From: Protula sp. h YS-2021
Lineage: Eukaryota > Annelida > Polychaeta > Sabellida > Serpulidae
Length of the DNA: 64,000 bases
Assembly (NCBI GenBank): GCA_949752745.1
Contig: OX457029.1
Span: 13,146,039 to 13,210,038 of the forward strand
Direction: 5' to 3'
A program made the translations under genes and the position numbers. Position 1 is the stretch's first letter, and each line of letters opens with the position of its first letter. The notes below the pieces were generated by a model. It did not search any database and had not been told where the DNA came from. It saw only the letters and a program-made list of their open reading frames with translations. This document shows positions 51,001 through 63,940 of this stretch, in pieces.

Positions 51001-52749
51001 TTTAACGTTTCCATGTTACTAAAAATTAAAAAAAAACCCTGACACTGTTACTGTTATCAAAACAGTATAGCCTTTTTATGGAACACTAATGTGACACTTT
51101 TCTTGTTATATAATTCTAAATTCAGAAAACATTTTCTTTATATGTTAACGTTTACATCTCATTAATGTTGAGATGTTTTCGCTCATATGTTTTAATTTCA
51201 AGTTCTTTGTAAAGTTATAACATGACGCTTTAATGTGTTTCGATGGCATAAGATTGCTATTTTACGAAACAATAAAGAAGCCAAGCTTTATCTAGGTTAA
51301 AATATTTCCAGGTTAAGCCATCAATGTACAGAAATTAATAAATATTGATGGATAAAATAAACCAAAAAACTGTAACTAACTGGTTTTAGTCCTATTTACG
51401 GGGGCTCCACTTCACCTGTCCATCACTAGAACATAAGAATTACCTGGAATGCGACTGATGCATGCACGAAAATGAATGTCCTGATTTTTAATTCTGAGAA
51501 CATACATTTCTCAAAAGGCGAACTGATGTTCCTTATTTATTTAATTATCTGCACAAATTATTTTCCATTCAAAAGAGATTTTGCATACGTTCTACGGAAT
51601 TGAATTTTACAAAAGGCATTAATCTGGGACGAGAAAAGTCTTCACTGGGAAAGACATTGTTTTACCTCGGAATGAGCAGACCGATTGCCCTTTAGGGATT
51701 TTCCAGTTTCTTTGTGCGATGTTAAGATGAATGTTTTTTTTTACGTGGGAGTAGGGGCTAAAGCCTGGCTGAGGCTTAAATACGATAGGTAGTGGTGCTT
51801 TTAAGTTGTTTGGGGGAGGGGGTATTTGGGATATGGCCACCCTCTTCCAACTTGTATCGACATCCTCCGAAAAACCCAGGAAACACAACCATCCGAAAAA
51901 ATTTAAGTCTTGACTTGCGAGGAGACAGTCTGCTAAACGCAACTTTTCGGGCCATTGTGACACCCCCTCCCCCTCCTCCCCCCACCCACACACGCTCTCC
52001 AACGAAAGTCTTGGATCTACGCTTGATCACCCTGGATCTTCTTTCTTTTTTCAAAATCTTCCTTGGCCGTTTATAAACGCCTTGGGGTGGATCTATTATA
52101 ACCTTAGATAATAAGTACAACACACTACATGTTCAATAGGCGTACGTAGATATGACGTTTTCGTCCCACTTTGTGAAAAAAAATACTCACTTATATACCA
52201 GTTTATGTTCGAAGTCCTATTTGTACACAGGCAATAAAACTCAATGGAAGATGTGTTGTAATGAAAAATTAAAAAAATATTGCTTCATAGCCCCATTCCA
52301 TAAAGTATTGTTATAGCATTTGAAAATCGCGCTTGAAAACTGAAAGGAATGAACTGTTGAAATAAAAAAGTTTTTACGATAAATAAATATTTGTTGTAGT
52401 ATGGTATCCATTAACTTTTAGTCATTTTCTAGAACTTTATTCAGTTTGTAATTCCACCCTGAATAGGCCAGCTAATGGCCTTTTCGTGAAATAAATCAAA
52501 ATTTTGGTACATGTGTTTTCTCATTTCCCCTGTTTTAAATGTTTCTGTTTGTCACAGGCACCAACCACACGCGTGTTCGAGGCTCGAAAATGTTTTGGTT
52601 TTCCTACAGTCAGTTTTAGGTGCATTTCTCCAAAAATAAAATTATGTGTTGCATTTGATGTTCTTTTATGGACATTTCGAAGCGAAAGTTTGTCGGCTCA
52701 CGTAATTTGGAGATTTTACCTTCGTACGCTCTACTGCTAGTATTCTGAG
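51001..52749. other. Gene-free stretch
   Basis: C- and G-rich short tracts at 51811-51825 and 51960-51990 create compositional open frames. No gene supported. Confidence 0.5.
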
Positions 52750-53414
52750 TTTCCATCACGGGGGTTTCGTAATTTTCCCCGTAAAGTGTTACTGATGGGT
52801 CCCTACTTTCTTACGACCCATAGCGGGGCACAGATCATTTCAGATTACTGACGTCTGTCCTGATCTCAAGCTACTTGCTGCACCTTGGTCGCCTACAAAC
52901 CGAGCTGCGTAGTTGGTGCTTACTAGCAGGCTGTCAGTGACTCCAGAGCAGTGTGGAGTTAATTGGAATTGCCTGACCGCAGGGGAGGGTAATTTTCAAC
53001 CGTCTGGGTCGCCTACTTGCTCTGCAGACGCCAGTACTTTCGGATTACCTGGGTTAAGTACGGACTACCATCTCAGAAAATGCTGGTTACCAAGACCCAT
53101 CTAGGGGCTTGGTAGCTGCCAAGTACCAATGTAATATCAAGCTTTGACGGGTCACCGAAGCTTGGTCTGTCTGGGTCAGAGTACCGAGGACCAAGCACCA
53201 TCAGGGTTCTTGGTTCTTGGTGCTTGACCAAGCCTGGGTGCGTCTTGGTCCCGTGCTGCGTCACCCTTGCGTTCACGCGTGATCGGATGCGCCTATATAA
53301 TATTACTGAGACAAATAGCTTGGTACAGTACAGGTTTTCAGTGTTCTGGAATGAATGTAGTAATTTTTTCGAACAGGTTACTTATACGCTCTTATCTTTT
53401 GCTTGGTTCTTGAC

Positions 53415-53738
53415 ATGACAGAGGCCAGCCTACACCACAGCAAGTTGAAGATCTCCTGCGTACACCCAGCTTCGGCAGCTAATCTTCACTCACTCTGTGA
53501 TCGGTGCAGGAGTGATAGAGACATACATCTTTGCGAAACGTTACACATTTGCGAGGAGTGTGCTCATCTATCCGCTGAGGACTGGGAGAAATTGGAGAAG
53601 ATACGCACCAAGAACATAAAACTGACAGTGCGTCGTAAGGTTCAATCTGTCATTGGATATGCCAAAAGTCAGTTCACTACTGCTTGGACAAGTGTCCTCT
53701 CCTGTGTGCGCAGACAGAAACACAGAATCAGACTTTAG
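53415..53738 (+). CDS. Gag-like Cys-rich protein of a DIRS-like element
   Basis: 107 aa from MTEASLHHSKLKISC. CDRCRSDRDIHLCETLHICE followed by ECAHLSAEDWEKLEKIR gives a Cys/His cluster (C-x2-C, H-x-C, C-x2-C) like the zinc-binding head of ORF1 in tyrosine-recombinase retroelements. The rest is basic. Short, so probably truncated. I cannot exclude an unrelated small protein. The link rests on the recombinase remnant downstream. Confidence 0.5.
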   Translation: MTEASLHHSKLKISCVHPASAANLHSLCDRCRSDRDIHLCETLHICEECAHLSAEDWEKLEKIRTKNIKLTVRRKVQSVIGYAKSQFTTAWTSVLSCVRRQKHRIRL

Positions 53739-53899
53739 CACTGGCTTCGGACAAGAAAAGAGGGGAAATATACCCCCTGGATGGTCAAATTATGAAGAAG
53801 AATAGGGAGTGGAAAAAGTCTACCTTATACCGAGAGCATGGGTAAGACACACATCGCCACTTTGAACATATGACACTGCCAGCCTTGCAGGGAGGGTAC

Positions 53900-54430
53900 G
53901 AGGAGTCAGCTCTGATCTCCCTGTGTCCGGTGCAGGCACTGTTTAAGGTACCTCCAGGTGTCAGAGAACTACAGGAAAGACGGCCAAAAAGTTATAATCA
54001 TTTCCTTTATGCCCAAATTCAATAAGAATCTGTCTAAACAAACTATTTCTAAACGCATCAAAAATGTCATTTTGGAAGTCTACGAAAAGTCCAAGCAGGA
54101 TCTGGGTTCAGAGACCTATGTAAAGTTAAAGCCTATCAAGTAAGACAAGTAACCAACTTAACTACGAAATGTGTCTCTAACTGACATTTTGAAAATGTTG
54201 GTCTTCTCCTAACTCGTTCATTAAATGTTACCTAAAAGACTACTCTCAGTGAAAACTATCAGGCTTGTGCTGTTTAAGCCCCTTTGTAGTTGCTGAAGCA
54301 GTAGTCTCTAACTAACATATGTCTGTTGTTGTGAACCAACGACCAAGGGCAATGGAAATCCAAGGAAACCTTCTTCCAGCGCTCTGGCAACGGCAACGGC
54401 AAGTACAAGAAGGGCCAGAAGGGCCAGAAC
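53900..54430 (+). pseudogene. Tyrosine recombinase C-terminal remnant
   Basis: LISLCPVQALFKV, then (other frame) KVIIISFMPKFNKNLSKQTI SKRIKNVILEVYEKSK, VKLKPIK, then KAYQVRQVTNL (H-x2-R box degraded to Y-x2-R) and GQWKSKETFFQ. This order (CPV.AL, SF...KEIS..TIS.WI..VI..AYE, H.VR, W....TF) is that of recombinases of DIRS/Ngaro-type elements. Frame changes and the lost His show it is dead. Confidence 0.7.
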
Positions 54431-55689
54431 CACTAGTTCCGAGGAGATAGGAGCACCTTGCCCTCTAGTTATGGTTCAGTGCCCCGAGAACGGTACTACG
54501 GGAGCCCACACACCTGTACCTTGGTTAGCGCTGGCTGTTGGTGCTTCATCCCTGCGAGACCGGTACTCCATCTTCCCTTGGCAAAAGTGGGATGGGAAGT
54601 GTACATAAACAAATTACGCACCCCCTCGGTGCATCCGTCATGGCCACTGGGGTAGTCCTCACAGGGATCAAGTACCTAGACTAGCTGGTTTCACTTAACT
54701 AGTGATCGAAATCTTACATTGGCACTTTGTAGTTCGTTCACTGTGTATCTAATAGTGTTCTGATCATGTATTAAATGAGCACATGCTAGTGCGTAACCTG
54801 TCGTATACGAGTGTTCCTACTCTCCAATAGGTGTCTTGAATGAGCACATTGTAGTGCATTCAGTGTAAGTCAATCGATACTGTGAAATAGCATACTATAG
54901 GAGCGTCAACCTGTCTTGTGCGAGTACTTCGTGTCGCTTGCCCCTAAAGCATGACAAGGGCACTGCGTTTGTGTCTCTAGCCTGGTTCTTGGTTACTTTT
55001 GCATACTTTAAAGTTTCAATTTGTGTTTGGCGAATTCATATTTGTTCATGATAATGAATTTACCGATGTATTATTTGTGGGGGACCAAGCATCTCTCAGT
55101 ATTGCAACTGCTTGGCCACATAGTTAACCACGCAGACTTGGTTCCGCGATCATATTTATAAAACAAAATCAAATAAAAAGAGATTACTATGCGTAATTCC
55201 AGATCGACCTTTGCGATAAGGCTGGGTTACAATCTCGTGAGAGGATGGAAGGGGATGGTGGTAGCAAGAGTATAACGGAAAAGAGCTATGTCATCGGTGC
55301 GTTTTCTCTACTTGTTCTCTATAGTATGTTCATCCTTCCAGGTGCTAGAGTTGTTCATCAACTCGATTATATTTTGAACTAAACCACATTAAACACATTA
55401 ACCATCCTTAGTGGTGTGTTATTCACGCCTTTTGCCTTCACATGGAACGTGGCACGTTCTTTGGAGTAAAAGCTAAATTCTTGGGAAATTTTGCAGGGCT
55501 TGGCTCACAACGAAGGTCACCCCGACTCCTGTGTTAGTCCCGTATAAAGGTGCCGATAAGTGAATCCGGACTTTTTACGAAGTAAAACTTAAGTTTTATT
55601 TTCCCTAAACGCTCTTTTACTAGTAAAAGCGTAATTCGCGTTCTCCACTTTTATCATAATGTCCCTCCCAGCCACCCCACGGACCTACC

Positions 55690-56650
55690 CAGATAGCAGT
55701 ACCACATGGGGACTATGCATAATATATGTGGGTATTCCCACGTACCCACGCATAAATAATGTGTGTTTTGTTCGTAAAATTCCCATGTAGTTACGTGGGA
55801 TTTAGGAGAGCTTGAGACTCTTTCCGATGTGTATTATGCACATGTGAATCCATGCATTTTATACGCATATATTTCCATGCTTTTATATGTGGGAATTCCC
55901 ACGCATATTTAGCATGGAATTTTAAAAGAAACGACCCACCCTGGGCATACAGGATAACTCCATCGAATGTACAAACATGAACCTTTATGACTCTAGTGCA
56001 GTTATAAAGTACTCCTTAAAAGAATTTTAAGCATAAAAATTTCAGTGAAATTGATATTTCCATGTCTAACTTTCTATTATACGTAGAAAAAAAACAGCCC
56101 TCCACCAAAATATGCAGAATTGAGCAAAATTTAAATATATTATCGCTCAATGGCGGCTGTTTCCGGTCTGCGATAATAAGCCCACATTGTTAGACTGCAC
56201 ATAATATGCGTGTATTTTCCCATGCATTTACTAAGTGGAAATTTTCACGCATTATATACGTGTATTTTACATGGGAATGCCCATGTGGGAAGTCCCACGT
56301 AAAATATACGTGTAATATACAAATGACTTTTAATGGAATTTTACGTGGGGATTCAAAAGTATAATATACATATAATATGCGTTAATTACCCATGCATTTT
56401 AGAAGTGGGGAATTCTACGTATATTACACAGGGGACTGTCCACGGTGGCAGTACCCGGGGAAATTTATGCAGTGTACGCGTGTATCTAACCGTGCATTTT
56501 GTACGTGGGAAAGCTTATGTATATTATATGTAGAGTTTGTACGGAAATCACACCGTGGGAATGTCCACGTATATTACACATGTTTTTCTATGTGGCCATG
56601 GCAACGTCACACGTTCCCACGTAAATCCCACTTAAAAACAACTCGTTTTA
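55690..56650. repeat. Palindrome-rich array of CCCACGTA / TACGTGGG words
   Basis: Words such as CATGCATTTTA, GTGGGAATTCCCAC (perfect palindrome at 55889-55902), CCCACGTAAAATATACGTG and ACGTGTATATTACAC recur in both orientations every ~50-80 bp with heavy divergence. No coding sense. Open frames are repeat read-through. Confidence 0.75.
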
Positions 56651-59600
56651 TACTTGGGACGAAAAATTATGCTAACTGGGTAGGTGTGGTTGGTGCAGTA
56701 GGACAATACTCGAATGAGGCTTGGTAACAAGGTACCAAGGAAGATGATTGGCTGGGACCAAGGATGGGACTATTCAAGCCACTAGAAAAAAAATTAGTTC
56801 TTAATTGCGTGATGCTTACAGTTGTAAGTGAAAACCCGCATAAAAGTTGAAAACGTGAATTACTCTTTTACTCATAAAAGAGCGTTTTACGAAAATAAAA
56901 AAAAAACAGTATTAGCATGAGGAGTATCTGTCACCATCGTCATTGTAAGTATGGCGATGATGACACCTGAAAGCTGGACACGTTTGTAGCATTTATCGGA
57001 GTTCACAAATTGAACTTAAGCATTTGTAAAAATGCGTGTAAATTGACAATGAATTTGATTGCTTTTGTTTTTCCTAGATTTTCTTTAACATCAAACTTCA
57101 GCTTGGCGAATCCTGGGAAAACGATCGTGTGTCACTCTCTTTTTTTGACATTTTTGATTTCATTTTTCACAAAATTCAAGATAAAAAATGCCACAAAAAT
57201 GAGCTATTTTTGGCTCCGTCTTCTATATTTTCTATTGCAACGAAGTTCTTCAGGCGTCTTTCAGAACAATTCTTCTGGATTATACAACTTCACGTGTTCC
57301 AAAGCTTGTTAAAATGTCGTGGTTTTGCTAAGGAAAAAAATCACCGATGCATTTATAAATCTCCGTGCCAACCCTGCAGTCTATTCAAAATTAACAATTG
57401 TTGGATTTTTAAACAAACAAAAAAAGAAAAGAAGTGATGTAAATGTTTTAAACATGTAAATGATTTAACATGAAAATCAACTCTACGTTCATGACTGTGA
57501 GAACACGTTTTTCTAAGTGTTAGAATTAAAATTTATTAATAAAGTTAACGACATAAAACCCGATGTGCAGACAGCTCCTTTTCATTAAAGGCTTCCTTTG
57601 AAGAAGTCCCCTCACATTATTCGCGTGTCTAATAATAGAAATTATAGATCGAGAAATTAACTGAAGAATAAGTTCCTTTACCCCCAAAATATTAAAGTTT
57701 TAAAATAACAAAAAATTAACAAATTATTGACATGTTAAACTTTCAAAGCCAATTTTTGGCAGGAACGATATGTTAAACGACCCGCTCCTCCTTCGCCCTC
57801 AGCGTAAACATGTTCACAGGCGGAAAAATAAATTAATTAACTGCCTCCAGCTGAACTGAAGCCACAAAGCAGTGATCTTTACCCGGGACGGGGTGGGACG
57901 GTGTGGGACCTGGTGGTTAGCGGTTGAGGGATAATCACGTACATAGTTGTTTCCATGCGTGTCCATGACTTTTAAAACGACCCTAAAATGAGTGCAAAGT
58001 TCGAACTATACCATTTTAATCATGTCTGGACGACCTACTAAATTTTGCCTCTGTTTCTTTGCCCCTCGTGGTATTATTTATGGAAAGCATTAGCCTGTAA
58101 GAAAATTGTTAAAAAAAACTCCCCCTTAAATGAACTTGAACCAGGTAACCGTGCATAGTGTGGAAACTTCTTAAGTATGTGTTTTTCAAAGGCATTGTGT
58201 TTTTCAAATGCATTGACAACAATGACTCAGTCCCCAGGCTATTTTGCTGAAGGTAAATATCTATTCAAATGTGGGCAAATCATAAGCACAGTGTGTAAAC
58301 AAGACATGCCATTAAAATAGAACACACGATCTTGTTACGACCAATAGTTTGCTACTATTTCGACTGCACACTTTATTTTAGCGCAGTACTGAAGAAAATA
58401 ATCCCATCTGTAATTCAATTGGCACTTCGCAAGACCGTGTCTGGCTCTAAAATTATCTCTTCCCCTTTCTAAGCGCTTTTTGTTGCATGTACGACCAGAT
58501 ATATACCACCAAATGCCTCCCCAGGGAGTTTACTTGTTTGTCATGACTTGTGATATAAGAACAATATCTGTATTTTGCCTCTACCTTCTAATACTCGTTA
58601 TAATAAGATACAAACTGTTCAACTCGATTTAAAAAAGTGGCCAAAGAAAGATGTTTACATATATGATCAAATTAGGGTTCCCATACACACATCTACTTAT
58701 ATGCCGTAACGTTTCAGCGCTGCTAGACACAAAAACGGTGCTTAAATGCGTTGTGAAGTAGAAAACGTTCCAAATGCATTCATAATAACACGATCTGGCA
58801 TTTTTTACTAAGTCAATCAAATATGAAGTCTGTGTTTTGCGGTGTGATTTTATAAACCACTAAGCTTAACCCTGTCTTTACACATCAGTGAAGACGAGTC
58901 TTTTTTATTATATCTAACCCCAACAGGCATAGCAAATATTTTGTAACAATAAACTTTGGAAATTTTGCGGTGTTCCATGGCGTGCTACGTGTATATTATT
59001 CACCTTCATTTTGATGAAGCTGCTGACATGACCTAATATGTAATAGCTTGTGTATTGATATTATTGCAACGAACTTCGACGATACAATGTTGTTAAACGA
59101 ATAAGTTTTTTTCAGGTTACATGACACATAGCCTTTGCCCAATTAAATGTACACTTTCGACGTCAGCTGTAACCTTAAGCACAAGTAAGCTTTAGGCAGA
59201 TTAAAACGTCATCAAAACATTCAGAAATCACCTTGCTATATCGCTTCAGCCTCTACGAATTAATATGATTTGCACAGAAAATCCTTGCCATACAGTATCA
59301 TGATTTTTTACCCTTTGATTAATATGTTATAACTGTTAACCAACTCTATCTTTTCCAATAATTAGTGCACTACTTGGTTACTATATTTTTGAGCGTTTTA
59401 ATCTCTATTATTATAAACATAAAATAAATATATTCCAGCAATTAATTTACTGTATGATTAAAATTTAATTACTCTATCAGATAGAGCCAACATATAGCCA
59501 ACATATCTGCACTATTTAGTAATTGTATTATCACCATTTAGTTACTGCTAATGTATAATAGGCTAGTGTGCAGTTTTGTTAGTATAACATGACAATAACC

Positions 59601-60464
59601 ACCCATTATCATTATACTTGCACCACCACATTTATTGGACAGATTTGACTGCGGTTTCTCGTGGAACACAACGATCCATAATGCCAACCATTATTTTTTG
59701 ACTGGCAATTATTATTATTATTATTTGATCCCAAGAAATTATCGTGAAAAAACTGCAAAATTGCATCCCTGAGTCAATCCCACATTGTTGTGATATTGTA
59801 AACGCACATTCCCCCAACTCTAGATTGATTTAAGTCAATGTCTTTGATAAATTTAAGATCTTGTCTATGTCGCAGGGCACCGACATTTAAATCACAAAGG
59901 TTTTACTCTGTGTAGCTATAAATCTTTACAAGTTTGTCTAAAAATAGAGTTTTGAAATAATTAAAGAATTTTTGATAAGTTTTAAATAAAAATAGTTTTT
60001 CATGCAGCACGGATTGAAACGATATTACCCAATTATCATTTAAGAGACCTCCATAGAAATCATAGAGACTCGCACAATGCAGCCACACTGATACATGGTT
60101 ACAAAAGTGCGCAAAAGCAACAATATCAAAAACAATGGAAATTAAATTGATAAAGATGTTGTTATTATTATTCATATTTGTGCCGTGCGTTGCTTCACAA
60201 GGTATGTAAAGATAATTTTGAAAACACACATCGTAATATTATTATACATATATTTTTTAATTCTTTCCTTACTTTGTTTGATAACGTTAAAATATTCTCA
60301 AATTGGGAAAAAGAAAAGAAAAAGAGAGATGATGCTTTTTAATAAAGAATATTGCGAGAGGAGCAGTCCTAAATCACAGATGGAGGGGAAATCGGTGCTC
60401 AGTGATAGAGGGGATCCAGGAGCTCAGTGCTAAAGACAAAGTCGGAGATAAGCACCAGTAGGGA
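56651..60464. other. Gene-free AT-rich stretch
   Basis: Nearly 4 kb with no supported gene, tRNA or named repeat. Includes ATT/ATTATT runs at 59690-59720. Short open frames (57010-57437 and others) lack motifs or composition suggestive of coding. Confidence 0.5.
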
Positions 60465-60537
60465 CGTAGGATCTCAGGAGTAGAGAGAAGGTCGGGACCG
60501 ATAATGGATCGTGAGTTCGAATCCGGGGTGATGAAGA
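60465..60537 (+). mobile_element. Possible tRNA-derived SINE relic
   Basis: GGATCTCAGGAGTAGAGAGA (A-box-like) and GTGAGTTCGAATCC (B-box) about 40 bases apart. Similar AGGAGCTCAGTGCTAAAG words just upstream (60417) suggest a duplicated head. No foldable acceptor stem. Confidence 0.4.
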
Positions 60538-61185
60538 TGACAAGAGATTTATGTGAGCTCTACATTAAAATTCGTCGCCCATTGAGTTTCGAACCTTATC
60601 TCTGGTGAAAGTGTTTCAGACTTGTTTCAACAAAAGAGAGGTCCGAAAATAGACATATTTGCTTCTCAAGTGTGCGTTTTTGTTCAGTTTTGCTCTATAA
60701 TTACAGTTACACGTGTGTTCCTGTTGTGGCTGTACTCAGGAATAATAATTTTATGAAAAGGCATTTCTTCATGGTTCAATTTATACTCCTCGTTTAGAGG
60801 TGAAATTGACGTGTTAAAGGTAATATCTGGCACATTTGAAAAAGTCATGGACATGCATGATAACCTGTTGATAGGTGAATCACCACCCCCCTCACGATCC
60901 TTCCCTCCAGCCACACGTGTTAGGTTTTTACAACACTCGGTCGCATTTCAACAGTTCCAGCTCTTGGAACGGTTCACCCGTTTGACTAATATTAGCGTAC
61001 CTAGTTAGCCTATCGTCGAGCCTATAACTTTGCATTATTAGGCAAGTGGAGAGGGGTTGACTTAAAAATTGGGGATATGTATGCTTGTTTTTCATTATTT
61101 ATATCAGCAGCAGGTTCATTTATTTATCTTTTATTTAGCGATGCCGGGAACAGGCCGAACCCCCCCCCCGACCGAAATGCCCCCC
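60538..61185. other. Gene-free stretch
   Basis: No gene supported. Confidence 0.5.
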
Positions 61186-62010
61186 GGCCCTACCCCCCCC
61201 CGCCGTCAAGCCCCCCCCGACTAAAACCCCCCCGGGTGCCTAACCCCCGACCCAACCCCCCTCTAAGAAAATGTGTAATGATAATTTCAAAGCTAACATT
61301 TCAACTCTCCAACTACAAAAGCTGAATTCTCGAACTAGAATTTTTTGCTTTACGTACAAATGCCTTTGGTACAATATCTTTGGATTCCCTTTAGCAGATG
61401 TAATGTATTCCATGATGGTTTTCAATAGCGATCTGGGTCATTTTATACGTTCCTGCAAACCTACTCCGGAACTCGGGCCGATGAACTGGAGCTGATCTCT
61501 TTAGGACTTGTTAGTATTGAAGCTATTCACTAAATTACCTATTAAAGTGAATCACAATGGATATATGTCACATCTATCGCAAGAGAAATTGACTTGTTAG
61601 TATTGAAGCTATTCACTGAATTACCCATTCAAGTGAATCACAATGGATATATGTCACATCTATTGCAAGAGAAATTGTAATTTCTAAACTCGACTGATCT
61701 CGCAACCGGCATATGAATTTTTAATGCGTACACACTCATCAATCGTGAGAGCAATTGCAATTTCAAAAACTAAGTGCTATCATCAACGGATGCATGAAAT
61801 TTCTTTGATAGTGATGATCACTTCCTTCAGTGGTTCAGAAATTGCAATTTTAAACGCCGTGCAATCTCTTCAATGGGCATTTGAAGTGTAATTAACAACG
61901 TGGATGCATCGCAATTACAAAATATAAAATAGACCTGAGAACCGGGGGATTTTTGGGTCCGGGGGGGGGGGTTAGGCCGCCGGGGGTTTTATTCGGGGGG
62001 GGGTAGGGCC
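61186..62010. mobile_element. 825-bp element with long GC-rich terminal inverted repeats
   Basis: The left arm (61186-61260) starts GGCCCTACCCCCCCCC and contains ACTAAAACCCCCCCGGG and GCCTAACCCCC. The right arm (61953-62010) contains the complements GGGGGTTAGGC, CGGGGGTTTTATTCGGGGG and GGGGTAGGGCC. The interior is AT-rich, with no transposase, and carries an 86-bp tandem duplication (61505-61590 and 61591-61677). Looks like a foldback/MITE-type element. Target duplication not evident. Confidence 0.65.
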
Positions 62011-63176
62011 GTGAGGGTTCTTCTTGTTTCATTCTTTATACAATTTCTTTTGTCTTTGATATCTTTTCTACTTCGCTAGAAATAAACAAAAGCAAATAAA
62101 ATATTCCGCCCCATTTGTGCTCGTTCTACTACCACAATTAAAATTTCACGCCTCATACCCCGCAAAACAAACAAACAAACAAGAAAACAACCCAAAACAA
62201 AACAACGACAAAGGAGCAACCAAACCAAATGTTAATCAAACACAACACATACACATAAGCATAGGTTTCGTCTCGCTGATGTAATACGGCGTTTTAATTT
62301 CGACATCGAATACTCTTTTTTCAGTCAGAAGTGATGAAGCTCGGTAGCGAACCCTGACTTCAACCCCATTGTGAAAGCAAAACATTTTAGGGGTGTTAAC
62401 GTTGATACTTAAAAACCAAGTATTGCAGAATCGTTTACTTTTGTTTACCAAACATTGGTTTGATAGCGACTGTATGACGTAGCGACTGTAGGTTGTAAAA
62501 CCATGTGTCTGTCACTTACCGTAAATAATAGCGACTGTAGGTTGTAGAAGCTGCAGGTGTTAGTGTCATGTCTGTAGATTATAGAGCATATAGGTAGTAT
62601 AGCAATGTGAATATTATCTGCAGTAGGAAATACGACCACCTTTCGCCGGCAATACTTTCAAAATTTGCAATTTCAGTTTGCCCTAAAAGCGCGCGCTCTA
62701 AAATTTTGGAAGATAATAGGGAATAATAATATCACAGCAAACAGCAAAATTTGCGGCCGTTGGAAGGGTCTTCATGGTATGATCTGGGGGAATGGGTTTA
62801 CTGATTGTTCCAGGTGTCAGGGGTGGACTTTCATCTTGAAAGTGTAAATCCAGGCGTAATATATTGTTAATATTAACGTTTATTTTGGAGTTTGTTTATT
62901 TACTTTATTTTAAAATATTGCGTTTGTGTGCATTCTGAAAAGGTTTCGTGTATAAGTGAATTATTGTGTTGTATGTGTGCATTCCTATATGATCTTGTAT
63001 GTGTTTAGATATTTTTCTCTATTTTCTTAAGAAATTTTCTAATGGCGTCACGATTTTAACAGTTATAGGTCTATCAGAGGTACCATGCAGCGATAAAAAG
63101 AAACAGGCTAAGACTTTAAAATATATAAATAAAACAAGACTTGCTGCATTGATAGTTTCATTCAATACCAAGCCAT
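62011..63176. other. Upstream region of amine oxidase gene
   Basis: AGCGACTGTAGGTTGTA.AA recurs at about 62479 and 62530. No gene is recognised. 5' UTR or promoter of the oxidase may lie in the last part. Confidence 0.5.
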
Positions 63177-63380
63177 ATGATTACAGATTCTACAGAGGTG
63201 GATGTCTTAGTGTTAGGAGCAGGTGTAGCTGGGGTATTTGCCGCATCCAAACTTGAAGAGAACGGTGTCAGCTTCCTCGTCTTAGAGGGCACGGACCGCA
63301 TTGGAGGACGAATGAAGTCCTCCAAAATTGGAAATTACACTGTAGAAATGGGCTGTCTTTGGTTGCATGGATATGACAAT
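63177..63380 (+). CDS. Flavin amine/polyamine oxidase, first exon
   Basis: Starts MITDSTEVDVLVLGAGVAGV, with the dinucleotide-binding GxGxxG (GAGVAG, residues 14-19), then VLEGTDRIGGRMKS (the GGR segment contacting FAD) and VEMGCLWLHGYD, equivalent to the ExGxxWxHG motif of polyamine and spermine oxidases. These enzymes oxidise amines using FAD, giving an aldehyde, an amine and hydrogen peroxide. The exon end is uncertain: no strong GT donor follows LWLHG, and the frame runs on to a stop at about 63471. Confidence 0.82.
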
Positions 63381-63815
63381 TTCATGCAAGACATTTTTAT
63401 CCCACTAACTCTTCACCGAAGCTTCGTCTGCAAGAATATAAGAATGAATAATATCATAAATGATCTGGTTTAAAAACTTAAACTTCAAAGAATATATACT
63501 ATCAAATAATTATATACTAAAACAAAGCAGGATCGAAAACTGGGAATTGCTTCTGATTCTGTTAAAACTGTTCGTTGTATCGTAAACTCTTGTCAGATGT
63601 GTTTCGGGTAGTTTGTTTCGCTGTCTCAATTTCAGTTATGACAAAACTAAAATCAAAGATTACCCCAAGATAAAAGATTATATACTCAACTGCTTTTTGT
63701 ATTTACGCTAAGATATGCTTTTTCTTAATAAGGTGTTTTGTCATATCATAATACATTGTGCAAAAGAATCACTCTATCTGTTATTGCTTTCTTGCACGAA
63801 GGCTTCCTCTGGCAG
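63381..63815 (+). other. Amine oxidase first intron (boundaries uncertain)
   Basis: AT-rich sequence between the two recognised exons. No other content seen. Confidence 0.5.
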
Positions 63816-63940
63816 ACAGCTACGGCCTACAGTACAAACTACAAGACGACAGCTGGTACGTATCTGACAAAGAAGGCAACAACGTCACAGTGGAGGCGGA
63901 GGCAGCGTATGAGGCCTATGAACGTGCCGTCGACGATCTA
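63816..63940 (+). CDS. Flavin amine/polyamine oxidase, second exon
   Basis: After a pyrimidine-rich acceptor (CTTCCTCTGGCAG; an alternative AG lies at 63801), the frame reads SYGLQYKLQDDSWYVSDKEG then NNVTVEAEAAYEAYERAVDD, matching the post-motif region of polyamine oxidases (xYGLxxxxxD...Y....G..V). It ends DDL at a GTTAGT donor. The gene continues beyond the right edge. Confidence 0.75.

Larger units (their letters stand above)
52750..55480 (+). mobile_element. Internally deleted tyrosine-recombinase retroelement
   Basis: A Cys/His-rich gag-like ORF (53415-53738) is followed after only ~150 bp by a tyrosine recombinase C-terminal part (53900-54430), with no RT or RNase H between. The flanks carry element-like repeated words (CTTGGTTCTTGG near 53210 and TGGTTCTTGGTTAC near 54982; ATGAGCACAT.TAGTGC.T twice at 54775 and 54840). 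Boundaries are approximate. Confidence 0.6.

Noticed and set aside
57010..57437. Small membrane protein gene
   Set aside because: Two overlapping frames are equally open, AT-rich, no motif or splice support.
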